Of a DNA stretch of 64,000 bases, positions 48,701 to 57,390 are shown in pieces. The notes below the pieces were generated by a model that was not told where the DNA came from, ran no database searches, and saw only the letters and a list, made by a program, of their open reading frames with translations. Positions within the stretch are counted from its first letter, which is position 1. Every line of letters starts with the position of its first letter. This DNA is from Pedobacter caeni (GTDB taxonomy: Bacteria; Bacteroidota; Bacteroidia; Sphingobacteriales; Sphingobacteriaceae), in NCBI RefSeq assembly GCF_900129215.1, contig NZ_FQUQ01000002.1, positions 186,001 to 250,000 of the forward strand. Direction: 5' to 3'. The position numbers and the translations under genes were made by a program.

Positions 48701-49020
48701 CCAGAAGCCAGATGGATGCACAGGTGAGTTATCGTTTTTACCGTAATAAGGCACAGTTCAAACTGAATATGAGTAATCTGCTGGATGCACCATACCGTTT
48801 TTATATCAATGATGCCTCTACTTATGAGATTAAAAATGCAAAACCGCCAGCTAATTCGGAATGGAATGATGTGTACAAATACAAATGGGGCTTTACAGAT
48901 AAATTCGAAGAAGGCTATGTAGATTACAGTAAATCTCCTTCAGAGCAGATTGGAGACCGTCAGACTTTCACGAGATATGTGGGCCGCAGCTTCAGTCTCT
49001 CACTTTCCTATAATTTTTAA
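45703..49020 (+). CDS. TonB-dependent receptor with STN signalling domain
   Basis: A 1105-residue outer membrane receptor without SusD partner. Order: signal peptide (to VAEAQ), STN domain (about 40-120, VTISINARQQTISAILEEI), carboxypeptidase-like domain (SGKILDSKGGPLPGASLKV), plug (RITGLSTTDNKNVVVRGAAERYNVAQLDGIMLP, then TSGFGGGLIQVNT) and a barrel ending FSLSLSYNF. STN plus upstream sigma/FecR means FecA-like transenvelope signalling. Absence of SusD and of the SusC hallmark suggests a small ligand such as a siderophore or metal chelate, which is inference. Confidence 0.93.
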   Translation: MKKSRTKLFVIMKYSTLILILLAMTSTLLMANVAEAQKMSEVTISINARQQTISAILEEIETKTPFSFVYTLGEIKEYRKVDLQFKGSLLEALQLLSQCTATRYQQTGQNIVVTYTPVQRPGRLSGKILDSKGGPLPGASLKVLELGQVVSNAVDGSYQLSLPPGSYTIEASYIGFHSMQITDVKVISDKNTSLDIVLKENAQSLQTVMITSSYRKASVEGLYARQKNAATVTDGISSEQISATPDKHIGETLKRITGLSTTDNKNVVVRGAAERYNVAQLDGIMLPSTDVQSRNFDFTLIPSNLVESIVVSKSATADMTSGFGGGLIQVNTISIPAEDFFSFSAGTSFNSRVMGKDFYGYQRGKYDYLGFDDGSRNHFPAGLKDVSTFNPRTNDPRNTTAAEVAAQNRSIGGTERLGSRIFRSMPSQNYQFSVGQSYDLSKQKAQKIGFVGSLSYRNTQGIDDITNIRRGSWQIRATPSDPDNINNGHLYNFNTTLGALLNGGYRDGKHQITVNNFYTRVFNEQLERITGWLYAEPKDTDVNKHPVIKEDDRPVFTDLLQNKISAEHLLGRVKLDWNLARVSIDARETDAVTALLSPEELANKLVYKYLPGQGSAAGGGARLERDKFAYRERNLTAGLNAAIDFKIGKQKQVFKTGLFYLDRHATYEWNMLPIVSFVVVNNPYGYMPVQDFGNHMDMKNPMQDVLYMPSSFHLSRYEGKDVNKAVYAMFDNRITDKLRLVWGGRYEYFRYDSLQNSSNMQRTPEVTLRDSVRWKFMPSAHLTYTPFSNFNIRASYARTVVRPSLMDNSRFSRYNTNFGRRQVNLGLESSIIDNYDVKLEWFPAAGDVISIGGFYKYFDKPAEFYAVNDVSGTDNLYVYTNNSDWGKIKGMEIEIRKSLGFIAPSVALLKDITLSGNLTLLKSEVQSRVLMYEADEKGKQRSHYEYMKYKRPLYGQVPTVVNGGVNYVGKHLGLNLVFNYMGYKTFITGSDPNLVEYERPRSQMDAQVSYRFYRNKAQFKLNMSNLLDAPYRFYINDASTYEIKNAKPPANSEWNDVYKYKWGFTDKFEEGYVDYSKSPSEQIGDRQTFTRYVGRSFSLSLSYNF

Positions 49021-49031
49021 TTCTATATCAG

Positions 49032-49790
49032 ATGATACAAAAATATAATGCATTAACAGTTTTTTTACTGGTCCTGTCGATGTTCTTTTCCTCTTGTGAA
49101 AAGGAGGGGAAAATGGTCATCACGCCTATCACGGATATTCGTTCCATCAGTTTCAAAGGTTTTGTATTAGGTGACACATTGGAACAGTATTTTGATGGTG
49201 TCAAAATGCGCAATTTCTACGGTAGGGCTGGTTTTACCGGCAACATAACTTATGAAAATCAGGATGCCATTAAAATGGAACTGAAAAAGAAAGGAACAAA
49301 TGAAGTACTGTATACCTACGGCATCGAAAAAGACAGGGATAAAGATAAGCCTGTCCGCTTTTTTTATGATGGTAAGAAAGTAACCGAAGGTTATCATTAT
49401 CCTGAGGCAATAGAAGAACAGGAACAAATTGCCTTCTATTTTGATTTTCCGGCAGGCATGCCTGTAGACATTGCCTATGGAGATGGTTCGGATATCAATG
49501 CAATGGAATATCTGGCGAAGAATGTGCAACCTAAACAGTGGACGGAATTCATCAAAATACCACAACTGGAAGGTGAGATGTACGTTTTTTTGTTGAAAGC
49601 CGGAAAGAAAGAGTACTTGCTTGAGAATGATGCCTTCTCGAGTGTGATGTCAGGAGGGATTCAATTGCCGAACAAATACGGATATCCGGGTGGAGGGGTA
49701 CAAAGCTGGTATGTGGGAATTGTGAAGGACGGAACCGGAAAATCAGCATTTTTTCCTCAGGAAGACCTGGTGGCTCTGTTTCCAAGATAG
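49032..49790 (+). CDS. Lipoprotein of the receptor locus, unknown function
   Basis: A 252-residue lipoprotein with lipobox Cys at residue 22 (MFFSSCEKEG). Mature part is beta-rich with MVITPITDIRSISFKGF and a Tyr/Gly-rich end (NKYGYPGGGVQSWYVG). No family is recognised. It starts 11 bp after the receptor stop and shares its terminator, so it probably acts as a surface partner of that receptor, much as SusD does for SusC. Confidence 0.75.
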   Translation: MIQKYNALTVFLLVLSMFFSSCEKEGKMVITPITDIRSISFKGFVLGDTLEQYFDGVKMRNFYGRAGFTGNITYENQDAIKMELKKKGTNEVLYTYGIEKDRDKDKPVRFFYDGKKVTEGYHYPEAIEEQEQIAFYFDFPAGMPVDIAYGDGSDINAMEYLAKNVQPKQWTEFIKIPQLEGEMYVFLLKAGKKEYLLENDAFSSVMSGGIQLPNKYGYPGGGVQSWYVGIVKDGTGKSAFFPQEDLVALFPR

Positions 49791-49834
49791 TTACAGGATG
49801 CGTCCGGTGGAATGACCAATAGCTGGAAGAGAAG

Positions 49835-49861
49835 AGCCTTAGAGAAATCTAAGGCTTTTTG
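49835..49861 (+). terminator. Terminator, identical core to the tRNA-Arg terminator
   Basis: Nine-bp stem (49835-49843 with 49848-49856) and GAAA loop plus T-run. The 27 bases are identical to 41796-41822. Confidence 0.88.
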
Positions 49862-49923
49862 TATTTAAGTATTTTTTTAATCCTCGCTCTAGGTTCAACG
49901 CAGAATCTGGTTAATTTTACGTG

Positions 49924-51114
49924 ATGGAATATATTGACCTTACGAAACCACAAGCACGGAAGATCATCCTTGAGGCCGCCGGACTTAGCCGGAAAGCACA
50001 ATTTGGGACAGGAATTGAGGCCGTTTACCGGTTGATTGACCATATGGGATTCGTACAGCTGGATACTAATTATGTCGTGGAGCGTGCACACCACCATGTT
50101 ATGGTTGCGCGTATACCGGGCTATCAAACAGAATGGCTGGCCAGCCTTTGTGAAGATGGCCGTGTTTATGAGTATTTCACTTCAGATGCTGGTTATCTTC
50201 CCATGCGGGATTTCCGCTTTTCATTGCCAGTAAAAAAAGCGTTTGAAATGCAAGGAGGAGCACTCAGCAAACCGGAAATCAATTTAATGAAGGAGATTAT
50301 GGACCGGGTGGAAAGGGAAGGGGCACTAATGGTTGGCGATTTTGAGAACGATCGTATGGAAGCCAGCTCAGGATGGTGGGACTGGCGGCCAGCCAAGGTT
50401 GCACTGGAAAGGCTTTATCTTAACGGAAATCTGATGATTAGCAGGACCAAAGCTTTCCATAAAGTCTACGACCTGCCACTTAACTTAGTGCCACAGGAAA
50501 CTGATCTAACCATGCCTACCGACGAAGAATATGTCCGTTTTGTCATTTTCCGTACTTTAGGTGCCCTGGGTATTGCCTCCGTTAAAGAAATGGCCTGGCG
50601 TTCCCGTCGGGTGAAAGGTAACACAATTAAACAGGAGCTGGAAAAGATGGTTCAGACTGCTGAAGTAAAAGTGGTCAATGTTGAGGGCATCAAAGGCCCA
50701 TTGTACATGCTTCCCAATCAGAAAATGGACATTAAACTTTCCAATGAAGTCTTCATCCTCTCACCCTTCGATATCCTCAACGTCTTTCGTCACCGTTTAA
50801 AGGATTTCTTCGATTTTGATTACCAGATCGAATGTTTTGTGCCCGCGCCAAAACGCCTGTACGGTTATTTTTCACTACCAATACTCGCAGGAGAAATTTT
50901 TATTGCAAGAATGGATGCCAAGGCTGACCGTAAGAAAAAAGTATTGATTGTCCATAACATCCATTTTGAACCGGTCGATCTCGGGCAAATCCTAATTGAA
51001 AAGTTTATTGAATCCTTAAAAGAATTCGTGCGGTTCAATCAATGCCAGGATATTATTTTCAAGCGATCTAATAATGAAACTTACCTGCATGCAATCAGCC
51101 AAGGTTTTTCCTGA
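49924..51114 (+). CDS. YcaQ-like winged-helix DNA glycosylase family protein
   Basis: A 396-residue protein of the HTH_42 (YcaQ/AlkX) family. N-terminal wHTH-like KPQARKIILEAAGL, then GFVQLDTNYVVERAHHHVMVARIPGY, the family QLD-type element, and later SSGWWDWRPAKVALERLYLNGNLMISR and IASVKEMAWRS. Characterised members unhook interstrand crosslinks; whether this one does is unknown. The ATG at 49924 is preceded by GTG in frame. Monocistronic. Confidence 0.85.
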   Translation: MEYIDLTKPQARKIILEAAGLSRKAQFGTGIEAVYRLIDHMGFVQLDTNYVVERAHHHVMVARIPGYQTEWLASLCEDGRVYEYFTSDAGYLPMRDFRFSLPVKKAFEMQGGALSKPEINLMKEIMDRVEREGALMVGDFENDRMEASSGWWDWRPAKVALERLYLNGNLMISRTKAFHKVYDLPLNLVPQETDLTMPTDEEYVRFVIFRTLGALGIASVKEMAWRSRRVKGNTIKQELEKMVQTAEVKVVNVEGIKGPLYMLPNQKMDIKLSNEVFILSPFDILNVFRHRLKDFFDFDYQIECFVPAPKRLYGYFSLPILAGEIFIARMDAKADRKKKVLIVHNIHFEPVDLGQILIEKFIESLKEFVRFNQCQDIIFKRSNNETYLHAISQGFS

Positions 51115-51178
51115 TTTTGAATCATGCTGGCTTCGAAGATCTTTATCTTTGCAATGAAATAGCGATGTTTTATACGGT

Positions 51179-51206
51179 AAAAGCCTCAGATTTTTCTGAG
51201 GCTTTT
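51179..51206. terminator. Bidirectional terminator between YcaQ-like and DinB-like genes
   Basis: Twelve-bp perfect stem (51179-51190 with 51195-51206), TTTT loop, with runs of A and T. The stem sequence recurs at 53523-53549. Confidence 0.9.
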
Positions 51207-51249
51207 ACCTTTTCAAGGCCTTTGCAGGTCTCCCGTTTCCTGTTTGGTA

Positions 51250-51777
51250 TTAAAACAGTTTTTCTTGTGGAGGTTTAACCCCTGCTAACCGAAGATAAAC
51301 TGTTGTTTGCCCCCTGTGATGGGCTTGATGCTCGGAAACTTTAGCCAAAGCCGTTTCTTTAGACATATCAAATTTTCCAAACAATTTGACAGATTCGCCC
51401 AATTGTCCTTCAGGTATTTTTTTGATCTGATCAATCACAAAATCATAGCTCGAAAGTACTATTTTACTCACATTAGCTTTGGATTTATCGCCTGTTTTTT
51501 CCAATTCGCCCAGACCAAACGGACTTTTTGTACCTGCTGCTGCCGAAGCGAACGCATAGTTGGCATCTGCAAGGTGTAGTACCTGCTCCGCAAAAGACCG
51601 CATTTCCGGAGTCGGCTTTAACGCATATCCGCTTTCTGGCATTGCATCCAGGTATTCCTGAGTATAAGCTTTTGATCTTTCCCAGTCCTTTACCAGATCA
51701 GCTGTTTTTACTTGTGCCTTTGCCAATTGACTACCTATGATTAAACATAGTACGATCACTAAACTTTTAAGCTTCAT
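51250..51777 (-). CDS. DinB-family protein with signal peptide
   Basis: A 175-residue four-helix-bundle protein of the DinB/YfiT-like family. Metal-binding His candidates are His68 (VLHLADANY) and His150, 153 and 154 (HQAHHRGQ). A signal peptide (VIVLCLIIGSQLAKAQ) precedes it, so the protein should be periplasmic, which is less usual for DinB-like enzymes but common in Bacteroidota. Substrate unknown. Confidence 0.88.
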   Translation of the reverse strand: MKLKSLVIVLCLIIGSQLAKAQVKTADLVKDWERSKAYTQEYLDAMPESGYALKPTPEMRSFAEQVLHLADANYAFASAAAGTKSPFGLGELEKTGDKSKANVSKIVLSSYDFVIDQIKKIPEGQLGESVKLFGKFDMSKETALAKVSEHQAHHRGQTTVYLRLAGVKPPQEKLF

Positions 51778-51940
51778 ATTTTTTTGATTTAAGGTAAGTA
51801 TGCAGACTTATATAAGAAATTTGATGTCATCTATATATACGATTCCTAATTTAAGCCTGTCATAAATTTACAGACAAATTATGTGAATTAGGATAGGTTG
51901 AAATGGACATTATAGCGGGGTGATTTGGACATGCAAAATT

Positions 51941-52933
51941 TTATCTGTTAATGATCGTTGCAGACTCCCTATTGTATTTTTGCCTGTACTCCAATGGTGA
52001 TAATCCTGTAATTTTTCTAAAGACTTCCCGAAATGCTTTTTGGTCCGAATAGCCTACCGCATACATGACTTCGCTGATTGTCTTTTGACTGGTTTCAAAT
52101 GTTTTCTTCGCCGATTCAATCTTTACCCTTTGTGTGTATTCAACAGGTGTATTTCCTGTGGCTTTGATAAACCTTCTGTCAAAATTCCTCCTGCCCACAG
52201 AAAAGAGCGAAGACAGATGTTCAACGGATATTTTTTCATCAAGCTTACTTTCTATATAGGCCTGTGCTTTTTGTACCATTTCGTCATCGTGTCTTTTCTG
52301 GCCGGTAAATATGGTAAAGGCCGACTGGCTTTGTCTGTCTATTTCGATCTGAAATACTTTGGAACAGAAGATGGCCGTTTGCCGGTCATAATATTTTTCT
52401 ACCAGGTAAATCATCAGATTGAGGAAAGAATAGGCCCCACCATTGGTGTAAATCCCATGTTCATCTGTGATCAGCTGGTCTGCATGTAAATTGACCTTCG
52501 GAAACATCATTCTGAAGTTATCTGCTGCAGCCCAATGAGTGGAACAACTTTTTCCATCCAGCAAGCCAGTTGATGCCAGCAAAAATGCTCCGGTACATAT
52601 ACTTGCCACTTCAGCTCCGGTTTTATATTGGTTTTCGATCCAGCCAATCAGTAATTTATTCCCTTTAACAGCCTCATGGTAATTATGGTTTAAGGAAGGG
52701 ATCACTATGAGATCCGTTTTGTTTATGCTCGAAATATTAACATGAGGTTTTACTGTGAACAATCCGTCATGGAAATTCACCTTTTTAGATATGCCTGCCA
52801 GTTGAATTTTAAACAGTTCCCCTTTTCCGGTATTTGCACGGTACTCATTGGCTCTTGTAAATATCTTATAGGCACCTATAATGCTACTTAAGTTATTTTG
52901 TCCATTCGGAACGACTATCGTCAGGTGCTTCAT
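51941..52933 (-). CDS. GlxA-family AraC-type transcriptional regulator
   Basis: A 330-residue regulator with an N-terminal DJ-1/PfpI-like domain (about 1-185; nucleophile-elbow-like Cys in VASICTGAFLLASTGLLDGK, then HWAAADNF) and a C-terminal AraC HTH domain (LFSVGRRNFDRRFIKATGNTPVEYTQRVKIESAKK, then the second helix pair with VMYAVGYSDQKAFREVFRKITGLSPLEYRQ). Ligand unknown. It is divergent from the SRPBCC gene, 122 bp away, and may control it. Confidence 0.93.
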   Translation of the reverse strand: MKHLTIVVPNGQNNLSSIIGAYKIFTRANEYRANTGKGELFKIQLAGISKKVNFHDGLFTVKPHVNISSINKTDLIVIPSLNHNYHEAVKGNKLLIGWIENQYKTGAEVASICTGAFLLASTGLLDGKSCSTHWAAADNFRMMFPKVNLHADQLITDEHGIYTNGGAYSFLNLMIYLVEKYYDRQTAIFCSKVFQIEIDRQSQSAFTIFTGQKRHDDEMVQKAQAYIESKLDEKISVEHLSSLFSVGRRNFDRRFIKATGNTPVEYTQRVKIESAKKTFETSQKTISEVMYAVGYSDQKAFREVFRKITGLSPLEYRQKYNRESATIINR

Positions 52934-53039
52934 GTTTTCTTTTTAACTAAGATAAAAAGAATATTTGTCCAAATCAACCCGTGGTAATGTCCATTTTACA
53001 CCCTATGTCTCAGTAGGTAAGGGCTTAATTTTACTAAAA

Positions 53040-53047
53040 AAAGGAGG
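53040..53047 (+). promoter_or_regulatory. Strong Shine-Dalgarno site before the SRPBCC gene
   Basis: AAGGAGGA lies 8 bp before the ATG at 53056. Such a strong site is unusual in this window, where most genes have none. Confidence 0.7.
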
Positions 53048-53055
53048 AATTACTC

Positions 53056-53502
53056 ATGGCAGATATCTTGCATAGAATTGGAATTAAATCGTCATCTATC
53101 GACGATGTTTATCAGGCATTGACTACAGAACGTGGTTTGGCCGGTTGGTGGACAAGCAATACTCAGGGAGAAGGAAATCAGGTGGGGAATATCATTAAAT
53201 TTCGTTTTGGAGCAGGAGGCTTCGATATGAAAGTTTCCAGTCTTGATGCGCCTACTCAAGTGGTATGGGAGGTTGCAGAAGGACCGGAAGAATGGATCGA
53301 TACCACCATCAACTGGGAACTGAAACAAGATGGCGACTACATTATCGTACTTTTTAAACACCTGAACTGGAAGGAGCCTGTGGAGTTTATGCATCATTGC
53401 AGTACTAAATGGGCGATATTTCTGATGAGTCTGAAGTCTCTCATTGAAACCGGAAAAGGCGCTCCTGATCCAATTGATGTTAAAATAGACAACTGGAACT
53501 AA
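53056..53502 (+). CDS. SRPBCC/AHSA1-domain protein
   Basis: A 148-residue START-like protein: ADILHRIGIKSSSIDDVYQALTTERGLAGWWTSNT is the typical first strand, helix and Trp-Trp motif, and LKHLNWKEP-like and C-terminal helix SLKSLIETGKG complete the fold. Ligand or client unknown. It lies opposite the GlxA-type regulator and ends at a terminator. Confidence 0.88.
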   Translation: MADILHRIGIKSSSIDDVYQALTTERGLAGWWTSNTQGEGNQVGNIIKFRFGAGGFDMKVSSLDAPTQVVWEVAEGPEEWIDTTINWELKQDGDYIIVLFKHLNWKEPVEFMHHCSTKWAIFLMSLKSLIETGKGAPDPIDVKIDNWN

Positions 53503-53522
53503 GGTAAGTGCTCAGGATATAC

Positions 53523-53549
53523 AAAAGCCTCAGAGAATCTGAGGCTTTT
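53523..53549. terminator. Bidirectional terminator after the SRPBCC gene
   Basis: Twelve-bp perfect stem (53523-53534 with 53538-53549) with GAA loop; same stem as at 51179-51206. Confidence 0.9.
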
Positions 53550-53605
53550 GTGTTTTTCTTTGATTTTTTCTACCAGACTCTGTCCTGATGAAAAAACAGG
53601 AGGTA

Positions 53606-54499
53606 TTATGGAGCGGTAGCTACTTTGACGCTACAATTTATTCCATTTTTAAACCGCTCTTTAAGTCCTGACGGCATTTCTCCTTTAATGGTAACAGGAA
53701 GTCTTTCCACCATTTTTATAAAATTTCCACTCTTATTATCTGGCGGAACAAGCGGGAAACCGTTTACTTCATTTTTTGAATTGCCAATTTCTGATACTTT
53801 GCCGGAAAGATTAAGATCGGGGAAATCATCTATCACAATTTTAACAGATTGCCCTTTTAGCAGATGTTGTATCTGCTCAGATTTAAAACGTGCAGTGATG
53901 TAAAATTCATCATCTCTTTTGATTTCTTTTTCATCCACATAAGCATCATCAGTGTATTCAAAGTTTCCTTCTTTAGAAGGAACGATCTTGCTGTTCAGTA
54001 AAATTTCCGACCATTGTTTCAGGAAATCTGCCGAGAATTTTGCTGTTTTCACAGAAATAATGACCATATGTCTGCAGGTTTTTCCGTCTATAAGGTAAGA
54101 AAGGGTAGAAATGGGTGTTTGTTCAGATTTAAGTTTTCGATTTTCGAGACTGATCAGTTTATAAGGAAAGGGACCCTTTTTTCTTTCTTTCAGAAGTTTA
54201 TAAGTTGTGCCTTTTGAACCTGCTAAGTCAAGGGAAACGTTAATGCTGTCCAGGCTCTTCGTGTTTTTTCTGAGGTCGTCATTAAGTATCATCACTATTT
54301 CCTGCCAGCTTTCTTTATTGTCAGGTTTAAAGTCCCACTTCTGCCGGCGACGAGAAAAATCAGTGGTGATCGATAATTTTTCGTCAAGTTTCCATCCTTC
54401 AGCTTTAGGCCAGCGTATTTCTATATCTTCTCTGTTAGATTGGGCTTTGGCCAATCCACAGATTAATACCAGAATGCTTAAAATGAAGATGCTTTTCAT
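53606..54499 (-). CDS. Secreted protein with EmrA/HlyD-like C-terminal barrel
   Basis: A 297-residue secreted protein (signal peptide LILSILVLICGLAKAQ-like, cleavage near residue 20). Residues 22 to about 180 form an unrecognised domain with KFSADFLKQWSEILLNSK at its end. Residues 197-294 read like the barrel of EmrA-type membrane fusion proteins: ITARFKSEQIQHLLKGQSV, LSGKVSEIG, PPDNKSGNFIKMVERLPVTI. The lipoyl and coiled-coil parts and the membrane anchor of such proteins are absent. ATG 54499 is used; 54517 would break the signal. It follows the minus-strand receptor gene by 87 bp and may belong to its operon. Confidence 0.7.
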   Translation of the reverse strand: MKSIFILSILVLICGLAKAQSNREDIEIRWPKAEGWKLDEKLSITTDFSRRRQKWDFKPDNKESWQEIVMILNDDLRKNTKSLDSINVSLDLAGSKGTTYKLLKERKKGPFPYKLISLENRKLKSEQTPISTLSYLIDGKTCRHMVIISVKTAKFSADFLKQWSEILLNSKIVPSKEGNFEYTDDAYVDEKEIKRDDEFYITARFKSEQIQHLLKGQSVKIVIDDFPDLNLSGKVSEIGNSKNEVNGFPLVPPDNKSGNFIKMVERLPVTIKGEMPSGLKERFKNGINCSVKVATAP

Positions 54500-54586
54500 A
54501 TAGGTAAACTTTATCAAACGTTCTAAAATTCTTGTGGTACAATCTACGTTGATTTCGAATTAAAATCAAAATAAAAGATCCCTGCT

Positions 54587-57334
54587 TTACAAACGCCGTC
54601 TTGCTTCATTTCCTGCAGCATCAATATTTTCTTTGCTGCTTTGTTTTTTTCCACTTGAAAAATTATAAGTGAAGTGGATTCCAAAATTTCTGGCCCAGTC
54701 CAATCTGCTTCTTAAAACATTTCTGCTGAATTCAGGGGTATTGATCTCGTATTGTGGTTTATACAAATGGAAAGGATCCTGTAATTCTATACTTGAGCTG
54801 AGCCGGTCTTTAAAAAAGCTCTTTTTTATGGTGATGTCGATTTTCTTAATGCTAAACTGATCGTAAATGTCATAAAAGCTGCTGCTGTTGTAAATTCCTG
54901 AAACCTCAATGAAATATTTCCCTGGTAGATTGAACTTATTTGTTGCCCAGATGTTCTGCGTAAATTTTGACCGTTGTAGAGGAGAAGTGCCACGGATATC
55001 TATTGTCCGGTATCTCAGTGTCGTATTGGTGTTGAACTCCCACCAGTTAGTTATCCTTATCGGGATGTAGACTGACATAAACACATTATCATTATCGCTG
55101 ATATTCTCGTCTTTTGAAATGATGACATTACCCTTGTTTGTGACATTTGTAGTGATGGCATTGTTTGTGTTTTGATAGCCAATGGTTAAGGAGTACTTGT
55201 TTTTTAACAAATATTCCAATTGTATATTATTACTGTAAAAGGATAGCAAATTGGGATTGCCTTCCTGAAGGGTGTAGGGGTTGGTATAGATCACAAAAGG
55301 ATTTAACTGTCTGAACCCCGGGCGTTCTATTCTCCTGTTGTAAGAAAGTGTAAAGGAATGATTTTCGCCTATCTTTTTATTGAGGTGTACTGAGGGAAAT
55401 AAATCCCATTGATTACGTCCAATAGTTTGCCCGGTGCTTGCTGATTTACCATGATAATTGGTTTGTTCGGTTCTTAAGCCAAGCTTGATCTCCCATTGCT
55501 TAAAAGATTTGGCAAGTGTGCTATAGAAAGCCAGTATATATTCATTGTACCGAAATCTATCCGACCGTAATGGGTCTAATGGTGACTGTTCACTAAGACC
55601 AATGCGGTAATCCATTGAATAGTCTGTACCTGATGCCGTGTATTTGGCGCCTGCATTAAGCGTCAATGTGTTTGAAAAGTGTTTTTCAAGATCAGCATTG
55701 GCTACGTGAATCATTGATTTGCCAGTGGTATTGGTGAAGAAACCATTCAACGAGTTCGTTTCTATAGCTGAGGGGTCTTTCAATCCATAATAAATATAAC
55801 TGTATCCAATATCTAATTTACTGTCGTTCGTATCCAGCTTATTGCGGTAAAAGGCATTTGCCATTCGATTAGTATAGCTAAATCTGGTGTTTTTGTTGGT
55901 GTAAGAAGAGGAGTCAATGGAACTTGCCTCTGCATTGGAAAAATAATCGATATTGGTGGTAGTGATGTTACTGAAATCACCAGGATTACTGAACATGTTG
56001 TAATTAAACCCAACTGTTTGCTGGTAATTAAGCTTATAATCAAGTCCAATATTGTAAGCAATAGCATGGTAATGCTCAGTATATTTCTCCGTTTGCCGGC
56101 TAAAAGCCCCGGTGGATTTGAATTCCTGAGTAATATTGTCCTCGTAAAAAGCGGGAGCACGGGAATAATTAACATTTCCCTGGATATTGAGTTTTCCAGC
56201 CCTGTAATTCAGGAATGCATTACCCCTGGTATTATGATATTTAGTATACCAATAACCAGTACTTATACTCCCGGATAGTCCGTACTTATATTCAGATTTC
56301 AGCACAATATTAATAATTACCCCTCCGTGCTGGGCGTCATGCTCTGCACCTGGAACAGCCTTTAATTCATAAGATTTAATGGACTCTGATGGAATAGCGC
56401 GCAGGTAAGCAAGTAACTGATCGCCGGGTAATAGTATTCTCCTGTTGTCAACATAGACGCTCACGCTTTCACTGCCTCTGAAAAGGATGTTTTTCCCTAA
56501 TACCGATACCCCGGGTATGACGTTAAATAACCTAAGCGCGTTTTCACCTTTTTCATATATACTGCCTTCCACATTGAATGTTAATTTATCCACCGAGCGA
56601 CTGATCAGTGCTCTTTTATTCATGATGGTCACATTTTTTAATTGTATCGCTGTTTCCGTAAGTACGATATCTGGTAGTTGAAGAACCTCGGTGCTCCCTA
56701 CCGTAACTGTTTGTGTTAAGCTATCTGTTTCTGGCGAAGATACCCTGAGGAGATAGTCTCCTTGTTCGTAAACTTTTAATATAAACCTGCCGCCTGTATC
56801 CGGGAGAGCACTGAATGTTATATTTTGATTGGTAATTTTGCTGATCTGTATCGTGACCAATTCTACTGGCTTATGATGCTGACCGATGATCCGGCCCTTT
56901 ACAGTATACCCGGTTTGTGGCCGTCTTTTTTCAAGTAAAATATGATTGTCGATCTGACGAAAACTGAAATCTGTGTTTTTTAACAGTTCATAGAGTGTGT
57001 TTTCGACCGTTCTGGTGTTAAATGCAAGGTGGAGACCGGTGATTTGCTTTACCTCAGCTTTTCTGTAGTAGAAGCGGAAAGTTGATTGCGCTTCGATTTT
57101 TTTTAATCCGGTCAATAAACTTTCCTCCTCCAGTTTGAGGCTTACTTTATATTCGCTCATACGCTGACCGTTTACCTCCACGGCCATGAGCAGTTGTAAT
57201 GAAGTTAAGATGAAAAGAAAGAGGACAAAACTTACACGCATCAACCAGATGATAAATTGTTTATTTATAAATAGTATTTCAGTGAGATGAGCACATATCA
57301 TCCCCGTATTCCACACTTTTGCAGAATTTTTCAT
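54587..57334 (-). CDS. Outer membrane beta-barrel receptor with STN domain
   Basis: A 915-residue receptor. Signal segment (VLFLFILTSLQLLMAV), STN domain (about 60-135, YKVSLKLEEESLLTGLKKIEAQSTFRFYY), carboxypeptidase-like domain (VKGRIIGQHHKPVELVTIQIS), plug-like part (LFNVIPGVSVLGKNILFRGSE, later GVIINIVLKSEYKYGLSG) and a large barrel of the outer-membrane beta-barrel family 3 type, which is not SusC. The ATG at 57334 gives a long N-terminus; in-frame ATGs nearer the hydrophobic segment are possible. FecR and sigma genes precede it. Ligand unknown. Confidence 0.88.
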   Translation of the reverse strand: MKNSAKVWNTGMICAHLTEILFINKQFIIWLMRVSFVLFLFILTSLQLLMAVEVNGQRMSEYKVSLKLEEESLLTGLKKIEAQSTFRFYYRKAEVKQITGLHLAFNTRTVENTLYELLKNTDFSFRQIDNHILLEKRRPQTGYTVKGRIIGQHHKPVELVTIQISKITNQNITFSALPDTGGRFILKVYEQGDYLLRVSSPETDSLTQTVTVGSTEVLQLPDIVLTETAIQLKNVTIMNKRALISRSVDKLTFNVEGSIYEKGENALRLFNVIPGVSVLGKNILFRGSESVSVYVDNRRILLPGDQLLAYLRAIPSESIKSYELKAVPGAEHDAQHGGVIINIVLKSEYKYGLSGSISTGYWYTKYHNTRGNAFLNYRAGKLNIQGNVNYSRAPAFYEDNITQEFKSTGAFSRQTEKYTEHYHAIAYNIGLDYKLNYQQTVGFNYNMFSNPGDFSNITTTNIDYFSNAEASSIDSSSYTNKNTRFSYTNRMANAFYRNKLDTNDSKLDIGYSYIYYGLKDPSAIETNSLNGFFTNTTGKSMIHVANADLEKHFSNTLTLNAGAKYTASGTDYSMDYRIGLSEQSPLDPLRSDRFRYNEYILAFYSTLAKSFKQWEIKLGLRTEQTNYHGKSASTGQTIGRNQWDLFPSVHLNKKIGENHSFTLSYNRRIERPGFRQLNPFVIYTNPYTLQEGNPNLLSFYSNNIQLEYLLKNKYSLTIGYQNTNNAITTNVTNKGNVIISKDENISDNDNVFMSVYIPIRITNWWEFNTNTTLRYRTIDIRGTSPLQRSKFTQNIWATNKFNLPGKYFIEVSGIYNSSSFYDIYDQFSIKKIDITIKKSFFKDRLSSSIELQDPFHLYKPQYEINTPEFSRNVLRSRLDWARNFGIHFTYNFSSGKKQSSKENIDAAGNEARRRL

Positions 57335-57390
57335 AGTTTTAAATGTTTTAATTGATCACGAATTATTTAAAACCCCGGGATTCCGGGATA

